From Lingula anatina (taxonomy: Eukaryota; Brachiopoda; Lingulata; Lingulida; Lingulidae), in the NCBI RefSeq assembly GCF_001039355.2, contig NW_019775391.1, positions 499,541 to 563,540 of the forward strand: a stretch of DNA of 64,000 nt. The letters run 5' to 3'. Position 1 is the first letter of the stretch. The number at the start of each line of letters is the position of its first letter. The notes beneath the pieces were generated by a model. It ran no database searches. It saw nothing but the letters and a program-made list of their open reading frames with translations, and was not told where the DNA came from. This document shows, piece by piece, positions 27,101 through 38,445 of the stretch. Position numbers and translations under genes: made by a program.

Positions 27101-30100
27101 GTAGGGGGAAGTTAGTTCCGGGAGCATTGTTTTCTCATTACTTACTTATCATGTGTTGTTTGCTTTGGAATCCTCCAGCGAGTGCGACGACGATGATAAT
27201 TGTGCGTCGTTGATCAATCTGGACGAGTTTCTTGCTCAGAATTCTTAATGGCCATGATAATCACTCCGCCCGTGGGGTTTAATGCACTGATTATAAACGA
27301 CAGGAGCCAACAAGTCCTTCCCCCTTATAAATAATAATAATAAATTTACACTGAGGTAATATTGGGGATTATTAATATTTCACAAAAAGGCGTGAAATAA
27401 CGACAGTGTGTTTAAATCTCAATCAAATTGTGTTCATATTTATTTAAAACATAACAGAGCTGTTTTGTCAATTTAGATTTTTTTCAAGTTGGCTGCACTC
27501 TTATAGAAGTGATTTACTCCATTAGTGGGATAATCTTTCTTCATTATGCGCCCCTTTTTCAACTTGACCTTTTTGTTTTATGCGGGTTTTTGTGTGGAAG
27601 CCTCGTGTACACCAGGTTGAAGTAACGAAATGTTCCTTAAATGCATACCAACCTATTTTCTCTCATCTTTATAACCTCTAGAAAAAGCATACATTTCCCG
27701 TTAATGTCAAATTGATACGAGATGATGAAATAAAATGATGGTACGACAGACTTAAATGATTTATAAGGATAAACTAAATGAATTGGATGTTTGCTATACT
27801 GTTATGATTAACCTAAAGTAGCCTCTACTACCGCATCTAGTATATAATCAACTTACCCATAATATAAGAAAATTAGATGCCAGACTTTAATGTATGTTTT
27901 TCTATTCATAAATAACAAGAATTAATATCAGATAATAACTCAAATTGATTGAATTAGGTAAAGCAAGGAAATAGTCGTGGTTTGTTTACCACTAGATGTC
28001 GCTGTTGAATTAAATTGAAAAAATCTCAATTCAATAACAATAATTACAAAACTATCTAAATTTAACTTAACATTAATTAATCAGCAAACGTAAAACTATT
28101 TTTAAAAACCAGTCGTTCCTATTTTGATTTTGTTCCTTTTATTTCGTTTCCAATTTTTAAAGTTTGTACAACGACCGCCGCGCACGGCAGACGACATTCA
28201 CGCACCGTATTACCTGCTGGAGGCAATTGAATAGAAAACGACATTTTGCCGATTTCAAGACAAATTGACATTTTTCGTGCCATAGGCACTATCACCATAC
28301 ATCGCGGAAGCACTTCTAAAGCCGGCTAGATATATATATAGCGTTAAGTGTAAAACCAGCCATGGCAAGAAAAGATTGCATTGTTTTCGTTAAATCCATT
28401 GTCAATGATTTTTGCCTTTCCTGTAATTTATTAGAATGTAATAATTAATAGCATGAGTCGTTAAGAGGAGTGTTAAGTTACAGCCCGGCCCCCAGAGACG
28501 CTATGGATCCCCTTGGAGAGTTGGTACATTTCTCTTAATCTTGACAGGTAAAATGTGAGAAAAACTTGATAATCTAATTAGGGATTCGTCCTCATTTTTC
28601 AACCAGCGTTCACACGCAGTTTCATCTCGCCCACATGGTTTTTGTGTCGTCCTTTGAATTATTTACAGGACAATTAATAAACAACACATTTTAAAATTTG
28701 ATATTTATTGTGTGACAGAGAACATGGCGCTCTATCAGTACATAAAAAAGACAACGTCCTTACGGTCGGATGACGCCTTTTTTTTTCTAACGGATTAGGA
28801 TATTGAAATTTTCTCGTGATCACCCAGTATACTAACGCGAGAGAGAGGTGATTGAAAACTCTTGGTAATTTGCCGATCACGCAAAACGATCGTAAAGGTA
28901 GGGAGGCCTTCGTACATTCTGGGAAAAAAACAATTCGATTTAAATCGATTCGTTAGGATTGAAGACTAATTTAATCAAAGAGGAGGGCGCTAAACAATTT
29001 TGTGCACAATAGCGAAGCGCTCTTGTGCGTGGTACGCCTGGTAGCACTTGGCGACGCATTCTAGAGTTAACCAAGAATTTTCACATTTTTCCATGCAAAT
29101 TTCTCATTAGTTCTATGTTTGAATTAGTAATAAAATGTCAGGTGGCAGGTAGTCATAAGCAAACATGGCTTTCTGGCATGAATAGCGCACATGGGAAGAA
29201 AGCCCACTTCCCAGTATGTGTGAACAATGAACTTGTTCCCGGTGGTGCGGTATAAATGTTTTATCAATTTAATACTAAGTTCATTATTTAAACATAAAAT
29301 CAAGAAAAATTGAAATTTTTTTCTCGGCCATTGCAGCTGGATTTTATTTGAAAAAAAAATGGGAATGGATGATAAACGTATTTACTCGCATTGTCTTGCC
29401 AATTATAGGTTCTGTGTTTCATGACATGATTAAAGAGTTATTCTAAAACAATCTAAGGAACATGATTTGATAAGAAATCATCACGTAGGAAAAAATACGC
29501 CGTTAGATAAAGCTTAATCACCCGGAACATGACACATTTGGCTGTAAGAATATCGCACTAAATCCAAGAAAACCAGAAAGAATTAAGATACATAGACCCA
29601 GCATTAAGTTCATTCCGAGTTAAGTCATTAGACGCAGACTTATCATTGTTTACAACATTACCCGGCGTAGAGCAGCGTTCCAGAAAGTTGGACAGAATTT
29701 ATCACCATTTGACAAAGAATAATATCATTCAATGCAATCGAAGTTCTGCAAACCGCGGTGACATTGAGTTTTTATTATTGCAAATTCAGACTTCATATTT
29801 CCCTTTGGTTGAAAGAGAAGGCAAAACTTAATTCAGATGGTAAATACTGATTCCAGGGTTTGGAAATTGAAGAAAAGGGAATTCGTTTTTTACTTTCATA
29901 TACTGTGGGCACGACGTCCAAGTTCAGGTGCAAGGTTGTGGGCTGTAAAACACTTGGGTTAGTCATATTATGGCAATATCCACAACTTCAATAACTTCCA
30001 TTTTTTCACATAGAGCCTTTATAACATAAAATGTGACCTTATTTCTGATATTGAAAAAAGGAGAAATGCTTCGAATAACAGATGATTAAATATCCGATTA

Positions 30101-33100
30101 GCTGTATTTCATTGCCCTGTTACCGATGTGTAAAAAAATCTCAGTATATTTTTCTTTATTTGAATTCACCAAACAGGAAAAAATCACCACGCTGTTTATT
30201 TTGCATCCGCAGGCAAAGCGCCTCAGTTCGAGATTGGTCTGCTGACAAGTTGGTACACGAATGAACTAAAATTAATTAAGCAATTAATTTGAGAAAAGTT
30301 ACTGGTAATGAATTACGTTCGCGTATACACAGTCCAATTTCGAGAATAACAAGGCGGCTAATAATGATGAATGACCGTGAGACTGATACAAACGCCAAGC
30401 AGTATAAGAAAAGGAGCTGTGTAAGGGCCAGCACGAGATAGTCCTTGTTCCCAGGAATATGATATAAGGGTCTCCGTAATATTGTGGAGTGTTTTATGAC
30501 TGGTGTTGTACACAGGTTCACTGGTGTAGTTAACATGTGCTGACACATGTCTGGGTTGAGGAAAACATTACGCCCCATTACGTGACTCTGTGATAAAGCT
30601 TGTTGAGGAATTTCTCGCTGGTCTTTCTCTCAAATTTGCCCCAGGCTACGGTGTCTGTCGTGGGTACCTTTAATTTGATAGCTCAGACGTGGATTGCATG
30701 TAGGGGATTAATTCACTGTACCCGAGCCAAGTTGGAAAAGAAATCCACATTCCTTATGATAAAAGCAAAGAGCCCACGCACATTGTAAAATTCTATGACT
30801 AAAATATCGCACGACAATACCGAAATTATTTATCATCAATTCAAACATTCTAGCTGGAGATTTATGGGGTATTTTTTTCACCAATAAATTTACAAATTTT
30901 AAGGATAAAAACTGAAAGGCCAAATCATTAAAATGTCTTTCTCATAAAAAATACCAAGACTGTTTATTGTGTTATGTTTTGGTTACCAAGATTTTTGCGA
31001 TTAAAATGATGAATATGTCACTTTTTATATTTATATTCAAACGTCTTTTGAAGAGTGTTTTTTTGTATGTTTTTTTTTGTCCCATGTTGATTAATGGGCA
31101 GGATTTTTTTGTCTACTTTAATTTATTTGTCACTTCTCGCAAGTAAGGGTTATTGTGACGAACTAATTAATTTTATCAAAAATTAAAATCAAGGGTTTGG
31201 AAACCACCGAGTTTAGGTTTGAAGCAGACGATAAACTGACAAATTATCTAACCAGTACCCCAAATGAACTGTGTTTTAATCCTGCAAAAAATCTCATGTT
31301 CTTTTTTCATTGACTGGCATTTGCATACATTACAATAGTGTTCATTAAGGTCGCCCGTAAAACGCCTCTGGCTGCTGCTCTTCTCCAGCCAACAATGACT
31401 GCGACAAGGATCCAAGTTACAGTTTCAGAAAAAAGGAAGAACAGTGAAGTGCTGACGGAAATGGAGCGTTGCTCCTCTGCAACACGATATTTAATGGGAA
31501 AAAACGGAAGATAACACAAATACTGGGCAATTTTCAGAACTTGTTTATCACCGCTCTTGCTGCCTATTACTTTTCATAAGTCCCCATTGTTTTTCGGCGG
31601 ATACGGCTTGATTAAAAATGTACTTAGATTTCGCGATTTTTGCACTTTGTCTCCTCCTCGCAAAAAAAAATTAATAAAAACGCAAATTGCTGCTGATCCA
31701 AATACGGATTCGAACGCTTTGAAGGCTACCTATCTTTCAACAGTATCGTGTGCGGAATTCAAGTTCTTTTCTTTCGAGGAAATAAGTTAAACATTTTTCA
31801 TCAAACCTAACCTGCGGGTTTAAAGTTATTTCATTTCGAAAACCTAATAGGCGACCCACTGAATGTCTGTCCTATAGTCATTTCTTTCTTTTTTTAACGA
31901 CCTGTATATCCCTTTGATCTAGTTGTCAAGGTTTTTTGTGTCAGGTAGCAGGCTTGGCCATTTCTCGGTCATCACCCGGCGGGGAAGACACTCCATTATG
32001 GTTGACTTCCCGTCGTTTTACGGCCGGAGTGCGCTTAAGTGCTTCCCAGTCAGCATAGCCCAGGTCCCAACAATTAGCATTACAGCCCGCAATTACGTTC
32101 AACATTCCGTGACAGGACTGTCAAGTTATTTCCACGCTTATGATCTTGCTGTTTAATTACATTTAAAATTCCTATAAATTTTAACTTTAATACCTATGCG
32201 GTTTAAATGGAGCGTCCCGCGCTGGGGAGACATTTCTAAAGCTCTAACCATTGATAGTGCTCAAAAGTAAGGACTCCTGTAGTTTTATTGTCGGTACTTT
32301 AGAAATTGAAGAAATAACCTCACAGCTTTTATGTTGCTCTAGTATTTACCTTGGGTTTTTGGTTAGTTTTTTTTCTTGTATTTTTGACATGGAAATGTGA
32401 ATGTCGGTGCACGTTGCAATTCCGCATCGCTGCTTCCATAGTTTTCGAATTAAGTGGGACTTTTCATACTGCCGCGTCTAATTCAATCTCAAACTGTCCA
32501 ATTTCTATTGAACATCTTTTCCACCTAAAACCAATGTGACATATCTCAGTGTTACACTCACCGGGAACAAAGCTTTTCCATTTTGTTCTATTTTCTACAA
32601 CGGCTGCTTTGTGTAGTGGACAGTCACCGTCTACCAGCCGAACAATAACATTTAGTTATTCAAGTTTATATATTAAAATAATCAAAATTCAAGAAACGAA
32701 ACAAAAAAGTTTGAAATAGAAAAACGGTTCAAAAGCCTTGAATTTTATGGGTAAATATCAAAACGGTGATATTTTATCTTCATGTTATATGGATTCCCTA
32801 GGGGATAAAACCAACACATCAGAGGTCTCCAAAGACCGAAGCCCTGTTTAACTTATTCAGCCGTACATATATTTTACTAATTAAAAAACGATAATGCGCA
32901 ATAACATCCAAATAACGAAATCGTCCCCGTGAAGCACACGTGTGAAAAGTGGCGCCGCTTATCGATTTAGACCCTATTTTGTACTCCATGGGGACGCATC
33001 GCGCGAGAGGAACTTTTCATCATTTCGCTAAGGTGGCCATGGATTCCTGCGTTTGTGACGATTTTGATAATTTCGTGAGAAGTTTCAAAATGAAGAAATC

Positions 33101-34878
33101 CATTATTTTGGCAGAAGATTATTCAGTGGTGACAGAAAATCTAAACCACATACGTCACCGATTTCGTTTGTTTATTTTTAGACCAGTAGTTCGTATAGTT
33201 ATCTGTTTGTTAATTTTTTCTGAGCAGATTAATTATTTCATAGGTATTTTTACAAACAACGGCTGTTCTTCATATGAATGAAAACTTTATATGCAATCTC
33301 ACAGCTTTACAATTACTTAAAATTATTTTGTTGAAGATGGTTCCCACGGACAATCAAAACAGTATTTTATATTCAACACTATGCATGGATTACAATCAAT
33401 ATACTCGCCCGTTCAATCTTAGTGTGAATGAAATGAGCAAAGGATAAAAGGTACTTTATGAAATGAACCCTCATTGGAAAAGCAATCAGTCGAATTAGTA
33501 ATAAATAAGTAATAAAAAATGTCGATATGGTGAGCGTAGACACAGATTTTACAGACAACAGTCCAATCAAGGAGAAGCAAATGCAATTGTTCAGCGCGCT
33601 AAATCCTTAATAAGCGTGTCATTGTTACAGAGTTGTACGAGCGAAATTGACATTGTATTAGAGAAATTGACAGTGTCGTCTGTCTATAGAGGCTTTATTA
33701 GATGGGATAGGCAAATGATTGAAAACGTCTTTGCTGAGAGTTTTACAATTATTTCCCTAATTTATCCTTCAATAGCACATCGCTTTTTCAATAGACAAGC
33801 GGAATGGTTAGTTCTTTATCCATCTCATTTCCCGCTGATCCCTGAATAGACTTTTGCACTGTATGTTTGAAAGAAAAAAGTAATTTCATTGATGTTAGGT
33901 CTTTTATCTAATCACCTCTTGCTCTGCACGAGAGCCATAACAGGGAATCCTAATGTTTCCTCATTCTGTAACGCCATTATCTCATAAAAATCTGGCGATA
34001 AAAACACTATTAGGGCCTTCGCTGTAACTGCATATCTACATCGGGTGTTCTTCACTGCCAAATGACACCGCGACGCACTGAAACTCGTCAAGGAAACGGC
34101 TGGTTAAATAAAGATAAAGAGTAAATAAAAATTAATGATTACTGTAAAAATATAACCAGCACATAAGTAGATGTGCCCTGACGATTGGAAGGAAGGGTCG
34201 AGTAGAAAAGTTCGCATTGCTTGAAAATTAAGTGTCCTGGGAGACATATATCAAACGAGCACTGCACAAAAACAAACTTTCAGTCAAATTCACTCCGTTT
34301 CCTCTTATTTCTACGAATGGAAAATTATGAACTTCCCAACATTCTCCCCATTGTTTTTTTGCTGTTGCCCGGCTTGCGTTCACTGGTCGTCTGCTACTGG
34401 CCAAGCCGTGCAGACCGAGTGTCGTCTGATCATACAATACCAGGTCGAGGCTCCCCCTCAAAAAGTGAAGTGACACGTGACTTGTCATTTGGAACAATCC
34501 TCATTGAAAATAAAATGCAGGGAAGAGGAAGCACCAAAGCGGATGATGATATGATCGATGCGATATGATTGACTGGGCCAGTCTTAGGGGCATTAACTTT
34601 TACCCAGAAGCTTATATTATAGCAGTACGTCGATTACGGTATCTATGGTAGTTCTTTTTGAAGTTTCTCGGTTGTGGATGAGAACACCTGAGTAGCCTGC
34701 GCAGCGGTGTCTTTTTATCCGCGGGATCTCAAGTCGGGCGACATTAGTTAAGGTAGCAAGTGTGAAATTGTCGTCACTTGCGCTCAACTCTACGCACAGC
34801 CTCACCATTGAGCGACATTATCTCTCCTGTCAAGCAGGCTGGCCCGACACTTCAGGGCTGGCTGCTGAGGCCTACAGC
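27101..34878. other. Non-coding region
   Basis: AT-rich sequence between candidate first exons. All frames are short and without recognisable domains. I found no exon, RNA gene or mobile element that I can support. GC content rises modestly near 34700-34880, just before the next candidate exon. Confidence 0.5.
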
Positions 34879-34948
34879 ATGGATCTAACAACTTCGTATC
34901 GATACCACTCTCATCACAACATGATGGACTTCTATCATTCATGTAAGA
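34879..34948 (+). CDS. Candidate Pax2/5/8 alternative first exon, MDL type
   Basis: The ATG at 34879 opens MDLTTSYRYHSHH, and MDL followed by a Tyr-containing stretch recalls the N terminus of vertebrate PAX5 isoform 1A. Two overlapping donors lie 6 nt apart: CAT|GTAAGA (exon end 34942) and AGA|GTAAGT (exon end 34948). Both leave phase 1 and so both join in frame to HGGVNQ; the second is the stronger match to consensus. Products would end YHSC or YHSCKS before the paired domain. The frame is open upstream to at least 34762, so a longer start is possible. It lies about 3.1 kb before the first paired-domain exon. Confidence 0.5.
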
Positions 34949-35497
34949 GTAAGTACCCTATCAGTCTCTTTATGCCATCATTGACTTAATCCGTTAGTTA
35001 GCACTCACCGGCGACAGCTCCGGCCTCACAAATTGGATTATCTCTGTCGGGTATGTGGTTTATCCTTTCACAATAATTCTCGACAACAATTCCTTGATCA
35101 CTGAGGCCGGATTGGTAATTAGTAGCTAAACTAGTAGGTCCGTTGCTGTAGTCGTCGAAGTTGTTTCAGCTACTTAACTAGCCCGTGGTCAAAATAGTAC
35201 AACAGATATGAAAACATAAGGTTTAAACAGAGAGAGAAAAATCTCCGTCTTCTCGGTTTCAGTGCTGTTGACTGACTATACGCTCAATGCCGGGGAATTT
35301 TTTTAAACAGCCATTGCTTGAGCAATTGTGCAACAAAAGTGTAATAGTGCGTTCAGCGTGTGCATTAAAAAGTGGTCATGTGCATCGGTGACTGCCAGCA
35401 TGCGTGTTGCTTTAAGAACCCGAGTCAGATCGCTGCTCAGAGCCAACAGGGCTTTAAGGAACACATCAATGGCTCTGTGAGCAGGAATTAACTACCC

Positions 35498-35564
35498 ATG
35501 GCATATTGTTTCGGTTCCAGTCATCTACCTCATATGCAGTTCGGCTTGATGCTAAACAAATTAG
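35498..35564 (+). CDS. Weak candidate alternative first exon
   Basis: ATG in a good initiation context (ACCCATGG) gives 22 codons plus one base, ending at TTAG|GTACGC. The phase-1 end fits the paired-domain exon. The peptide starts MAYCFGSSHLPHM and has no recognised feature. One in three random short frames would fit the phase, so support is slight. Confidence 0.2.
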
Positions 35565-38061
35565 GTACGCTATATATAAATATATATATATATTCGCACG
35601 TGAACGACTGTGTGTGTTTGTGTGTTTGCTTGTGTGTAATGTGTCATAATCTCATTTTCTGGATTTATTTCGTCGTAGTTAGTGTTCCGATTGAAGAAAA
35701 ACTTGTGGCGAAACGTAGTGGAACATTAGTTGTAGTATTGCGAATGTGTTAATGTATGTTCATGTAGTCGAAACCACACCGGCGGCGGCCATATTAGTGC
35801 TTAAACAGGGTTCACCAGCGTACTACGTGGTGATTGGAAGACGACGTCTTTCCTATGGGTGCACTGATCAACTTGGCATTGTTCAGATTTTCACAAGACT
35901 GGGACGAAATAGATACATCTGCGATAACGCTTCTATACCAAGTGTACGGAATGGGATGTTTCTTTTCCTCAGCTTTGTTCGTCTTTTGCACATCGTCTTA
36001 AGGCATCTTGTTCTCCATTAGCCGTCCCCTTTGAAATCCCGTGTTTCCAATCTCGTCCGTCCCCATCTCTGTAAACATCGCGTTCTGGGGGTATTGTTGG
36101 TGGTTGCTGCTCCGTGGAATATTATCACTGTCCTATTTAGAGCGAGATGAATACGCCAAGGGATTGGTGAATTACACACTTAAGGGTCGTCGGATTTGAG
36201 AGAAAACCACGTTTAGAATGTTTTATAACAGTGAAATGCGACGTTTCTTTGGGTCTGTCAGGAGTTTGAGTGCAAACATGTTGGTAGTAAACAATTTTGA
36301 TACAAGAGTTAGATTACGCTTTCTTTCATCTGCCGGGGTGATTGTTGTGCGCGTCTGTATGACAAGTGAGTTATCTGTGGTCGTTGAATCTGCCCCTCAA
36401 TGGGGAAAACTAAGCGTTAAGAACGAGAAAATGCACAGTCGTTTGGTTGGTATATGTAGCATTAAACTTAGCGATCCTATCAGGTAACAAACGCCGGGTT
36501 TTATTTCAAAAGAGTTGCCGTTTTCCTGTCTGTACCGTATTGTGGACGTTATTCTGTAAAACCTTGTACAACATAACAAATTGTATACGCATGCATTACC
36601 ATATGGAATGGCGCAATAACATATATGATAATCTTTTGTGAAAGACGAATTTAAAAATAATATTTCCTGTGATTTTTGTTGATAATTTATGTTCCTTGCT
36701 TTTGTCATGTAATAATTCTTTTATATTTAAGATCTAGATAATTTCAGTGCGTTCTTCAATATCGCCAGAAAAGACCTTCACGCACAATAACGAAATTTAT
36801 ATATATATATATGTATATAAAACAAAAAGTATTTATAATTTAAGAAAAATCAAAGGTTGTTATAATTTTACAAAGGTAAACAATCCCATAAAAAGCTTAC
36901 ACAGGTCAATTAAGCCAGCAAAATATCCCAAAAATGGTCTGGATGATAGGCAAGCTTAGAACTCTGTCTCCTACCAGTTTTGTATAACCATCACTCTCAA
37001 TCAAATCTAAATTTATTTGCAAGATTTCTAAAACTCACAACTTATAATTGCTGTTAAGGCCGAACTTAATGTACATTTTGTAAGCAGTAATGTTATCAAT
37101 GGTTACCTTTGACTACTTTTAAAATAAAAAATATGTCAATAACTCGCCACATGGAATACCTTAAAACCCAGGTTTTAGCTAGAGGACCTTTATGTCGTGT
37201 AAAAATCTAAAACGGTTATCATTCTTAAATTGCTTCATTTAAAATGATAAGATGTTAGGAATTAATTTTGCAGTAAAACGACCATTTGTTTGAATACTCT
37301 GACCTAGGGGCTTGATGTGTGGGTTGCGCTCTAGTGAAGTGCACCCCTCCCTGTCATCCTCCAAAGGTGTCACCTTAAACGGGATATTGCTGCTAATAAC
37401 TCCACTGTATAATACCAACACATATGATAGCAAATATGATTAGTAAGAGTCGGTATTCAGCCCAGGGCGGCTCACTGTCACCAGGCCCCGGCGATGGACC
37501 AAACTCGTGGCGTGTGTCGTGGTTGGTGGGTTTAATTTCCCTGACGGGTGAATTGACAGATCACGTCAAGAGCAATCATAACTGCCCCTATTGTTCCAGT
37601 GCAAATGAAATTAAACATATCGAACAGAGATGCTAATTAATTTTCGAAGCTTGTGATATTCATGTTTCTAGTCAGTTTGCTCAATGGGAAAAATTCCACG
37701 TGTTGTCTGTATATTGTTCACTTTATAATCGGGTTTTATGTACATATTTATATACAAACATATATCCATATGAATAGCATTTATTGCAGAAAATTGTTGT
37801 ATATTCAAGCATCCCCAAGTTTCAGCCATATTCTGTCATGTGGTATTTTTTATTTGTTACCACATTATGCTCTCTCAATTCAGGGGTAAAAAGAGGATCG
37901 CTTTCGTTTATATTTTATAATTCCTCCTTTGCTTTTTAGAACATAATCCAATATTAGCCACTCTTGCTATCGACTTATTTAATCATAATACGCCATATGC
38001 TACCGCTATAATTTGCAGGAGGGTTTCCCCCATTAATTTGGCTTTTTCTTTCCTTGTCTAG
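35565..38061. other. Intron before the paired-domain exons
   Basis: AT-rich, with no supported exon. Short AT dinucleotide tracts occur near 36800-36816. A GC-richer patch near 37440-37560 has an ATG frame but no convincing phase-1 donor. Confidence 0.5.
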
Positions 38062-38227
38062 GCCACGGCAATCTGAACCAATTGGGAGGCGTTTTCATCA
38101 ATGGTAGGCCCTTACCCGATGTAGTGCGCCAGCGTATTATAGAGCTGGCACAACAGGGAGTGAGGCCATGCGACGTCTCAAGACAACTACGTGTCTCACA
38201 TGGCTGCGTCAGCAAAATTTTATCCAG
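38062..38227 (+). CDS. Paired-domain exon 2a (divergent alternative copy)
   Basis: This is the first of two adjacent 166-nt exons encoding the PAI (N-terminal) half of a paired domain. The acceptor is TTGTCTAG at 38054-38061 and the donor is CCAG|GTAAAT at 38227/38228. The protein begins [18 protein letters not shown] and ends [12 protein letters not shown], with the last Arg completed by the exon at 41380. The Gln, Arg and His of [10 protein letters not shown] in the recognition helix, which set Pax2/5/8-type rather than Pax6-type DNA choice, are intact. It differs from exon 2b at seven residues: GV to NL after HG, V to I, A to V, V to I, I to V and G to S. There is no stop, frameshift or splice-site damage. 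By family knowledge it binds DNA in the nucleus. Confidence 0.9.
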
Positions 38228-38279
38228 GTAAATTTTTACAGTTTTCTTACGACTCTTTTAATTTTTCTATTCCTCTTAG
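38228..38279 (+). other. Very short intron between exons 2a and 2b
   Basis: Only 52 nt lie between the donor of exon 2a and the acceptor of exon 2b. The stretch is T-rich and ends TCCTCTTAG. So short a spacer may stop one spliceosome from joining 2a to 2b, a known way to make neighbouring exons mutually exclusive. Confidence 0.8.
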
Positions 38280-38445
38280 GCCATGGTGGTGTCAACCAGC
38301 TCGGCGGAGTGTTCGTCAACGGTCGGCCTCTTCCGGACGCCGTTCGGCAACGGATAGTTGAACTGGCGCAGCAGGGAGTCAGGCCGTGTGACATTTCCAG
38401 ACAGTTGCGCGTGTCACATGGCTGCGTAAGCAAAATATTGGGCAG
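38280..38445 (+). CDS. Paired-domain exon 2b (canonical copy)
   Basis: The second 166-nt exon encodes the PAI half of the paired domain. The acceptor is CCTCTTAG and the donor is GCAG|GTAAAT at 38445/38446. The protein begins [18 protein letters not shown] and ends [12 protein letters not shown], very close to vertebrate PAX2 and PAX5 across its length. It starts with two bases (GC) that complete a codon from a phase-1 first exon, and ends with AG completed to Arg by the exon at 41380. It contains the beta-hairpin and three-helix subdomain that contacts DNA. I regard it as the ancestral-type version because GGVNQ and ILGR match the family consensus; exon 2a instead matches vertebrates at the VVRQR position. 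Confidence 0.95.

Noticed and set aside
37424-37636. ATG frame about 600 bp before exon 2a as another first exon
   Set aside because: No good phase-1 donor is present; the only near GT sites are in the wrong phase or poor.
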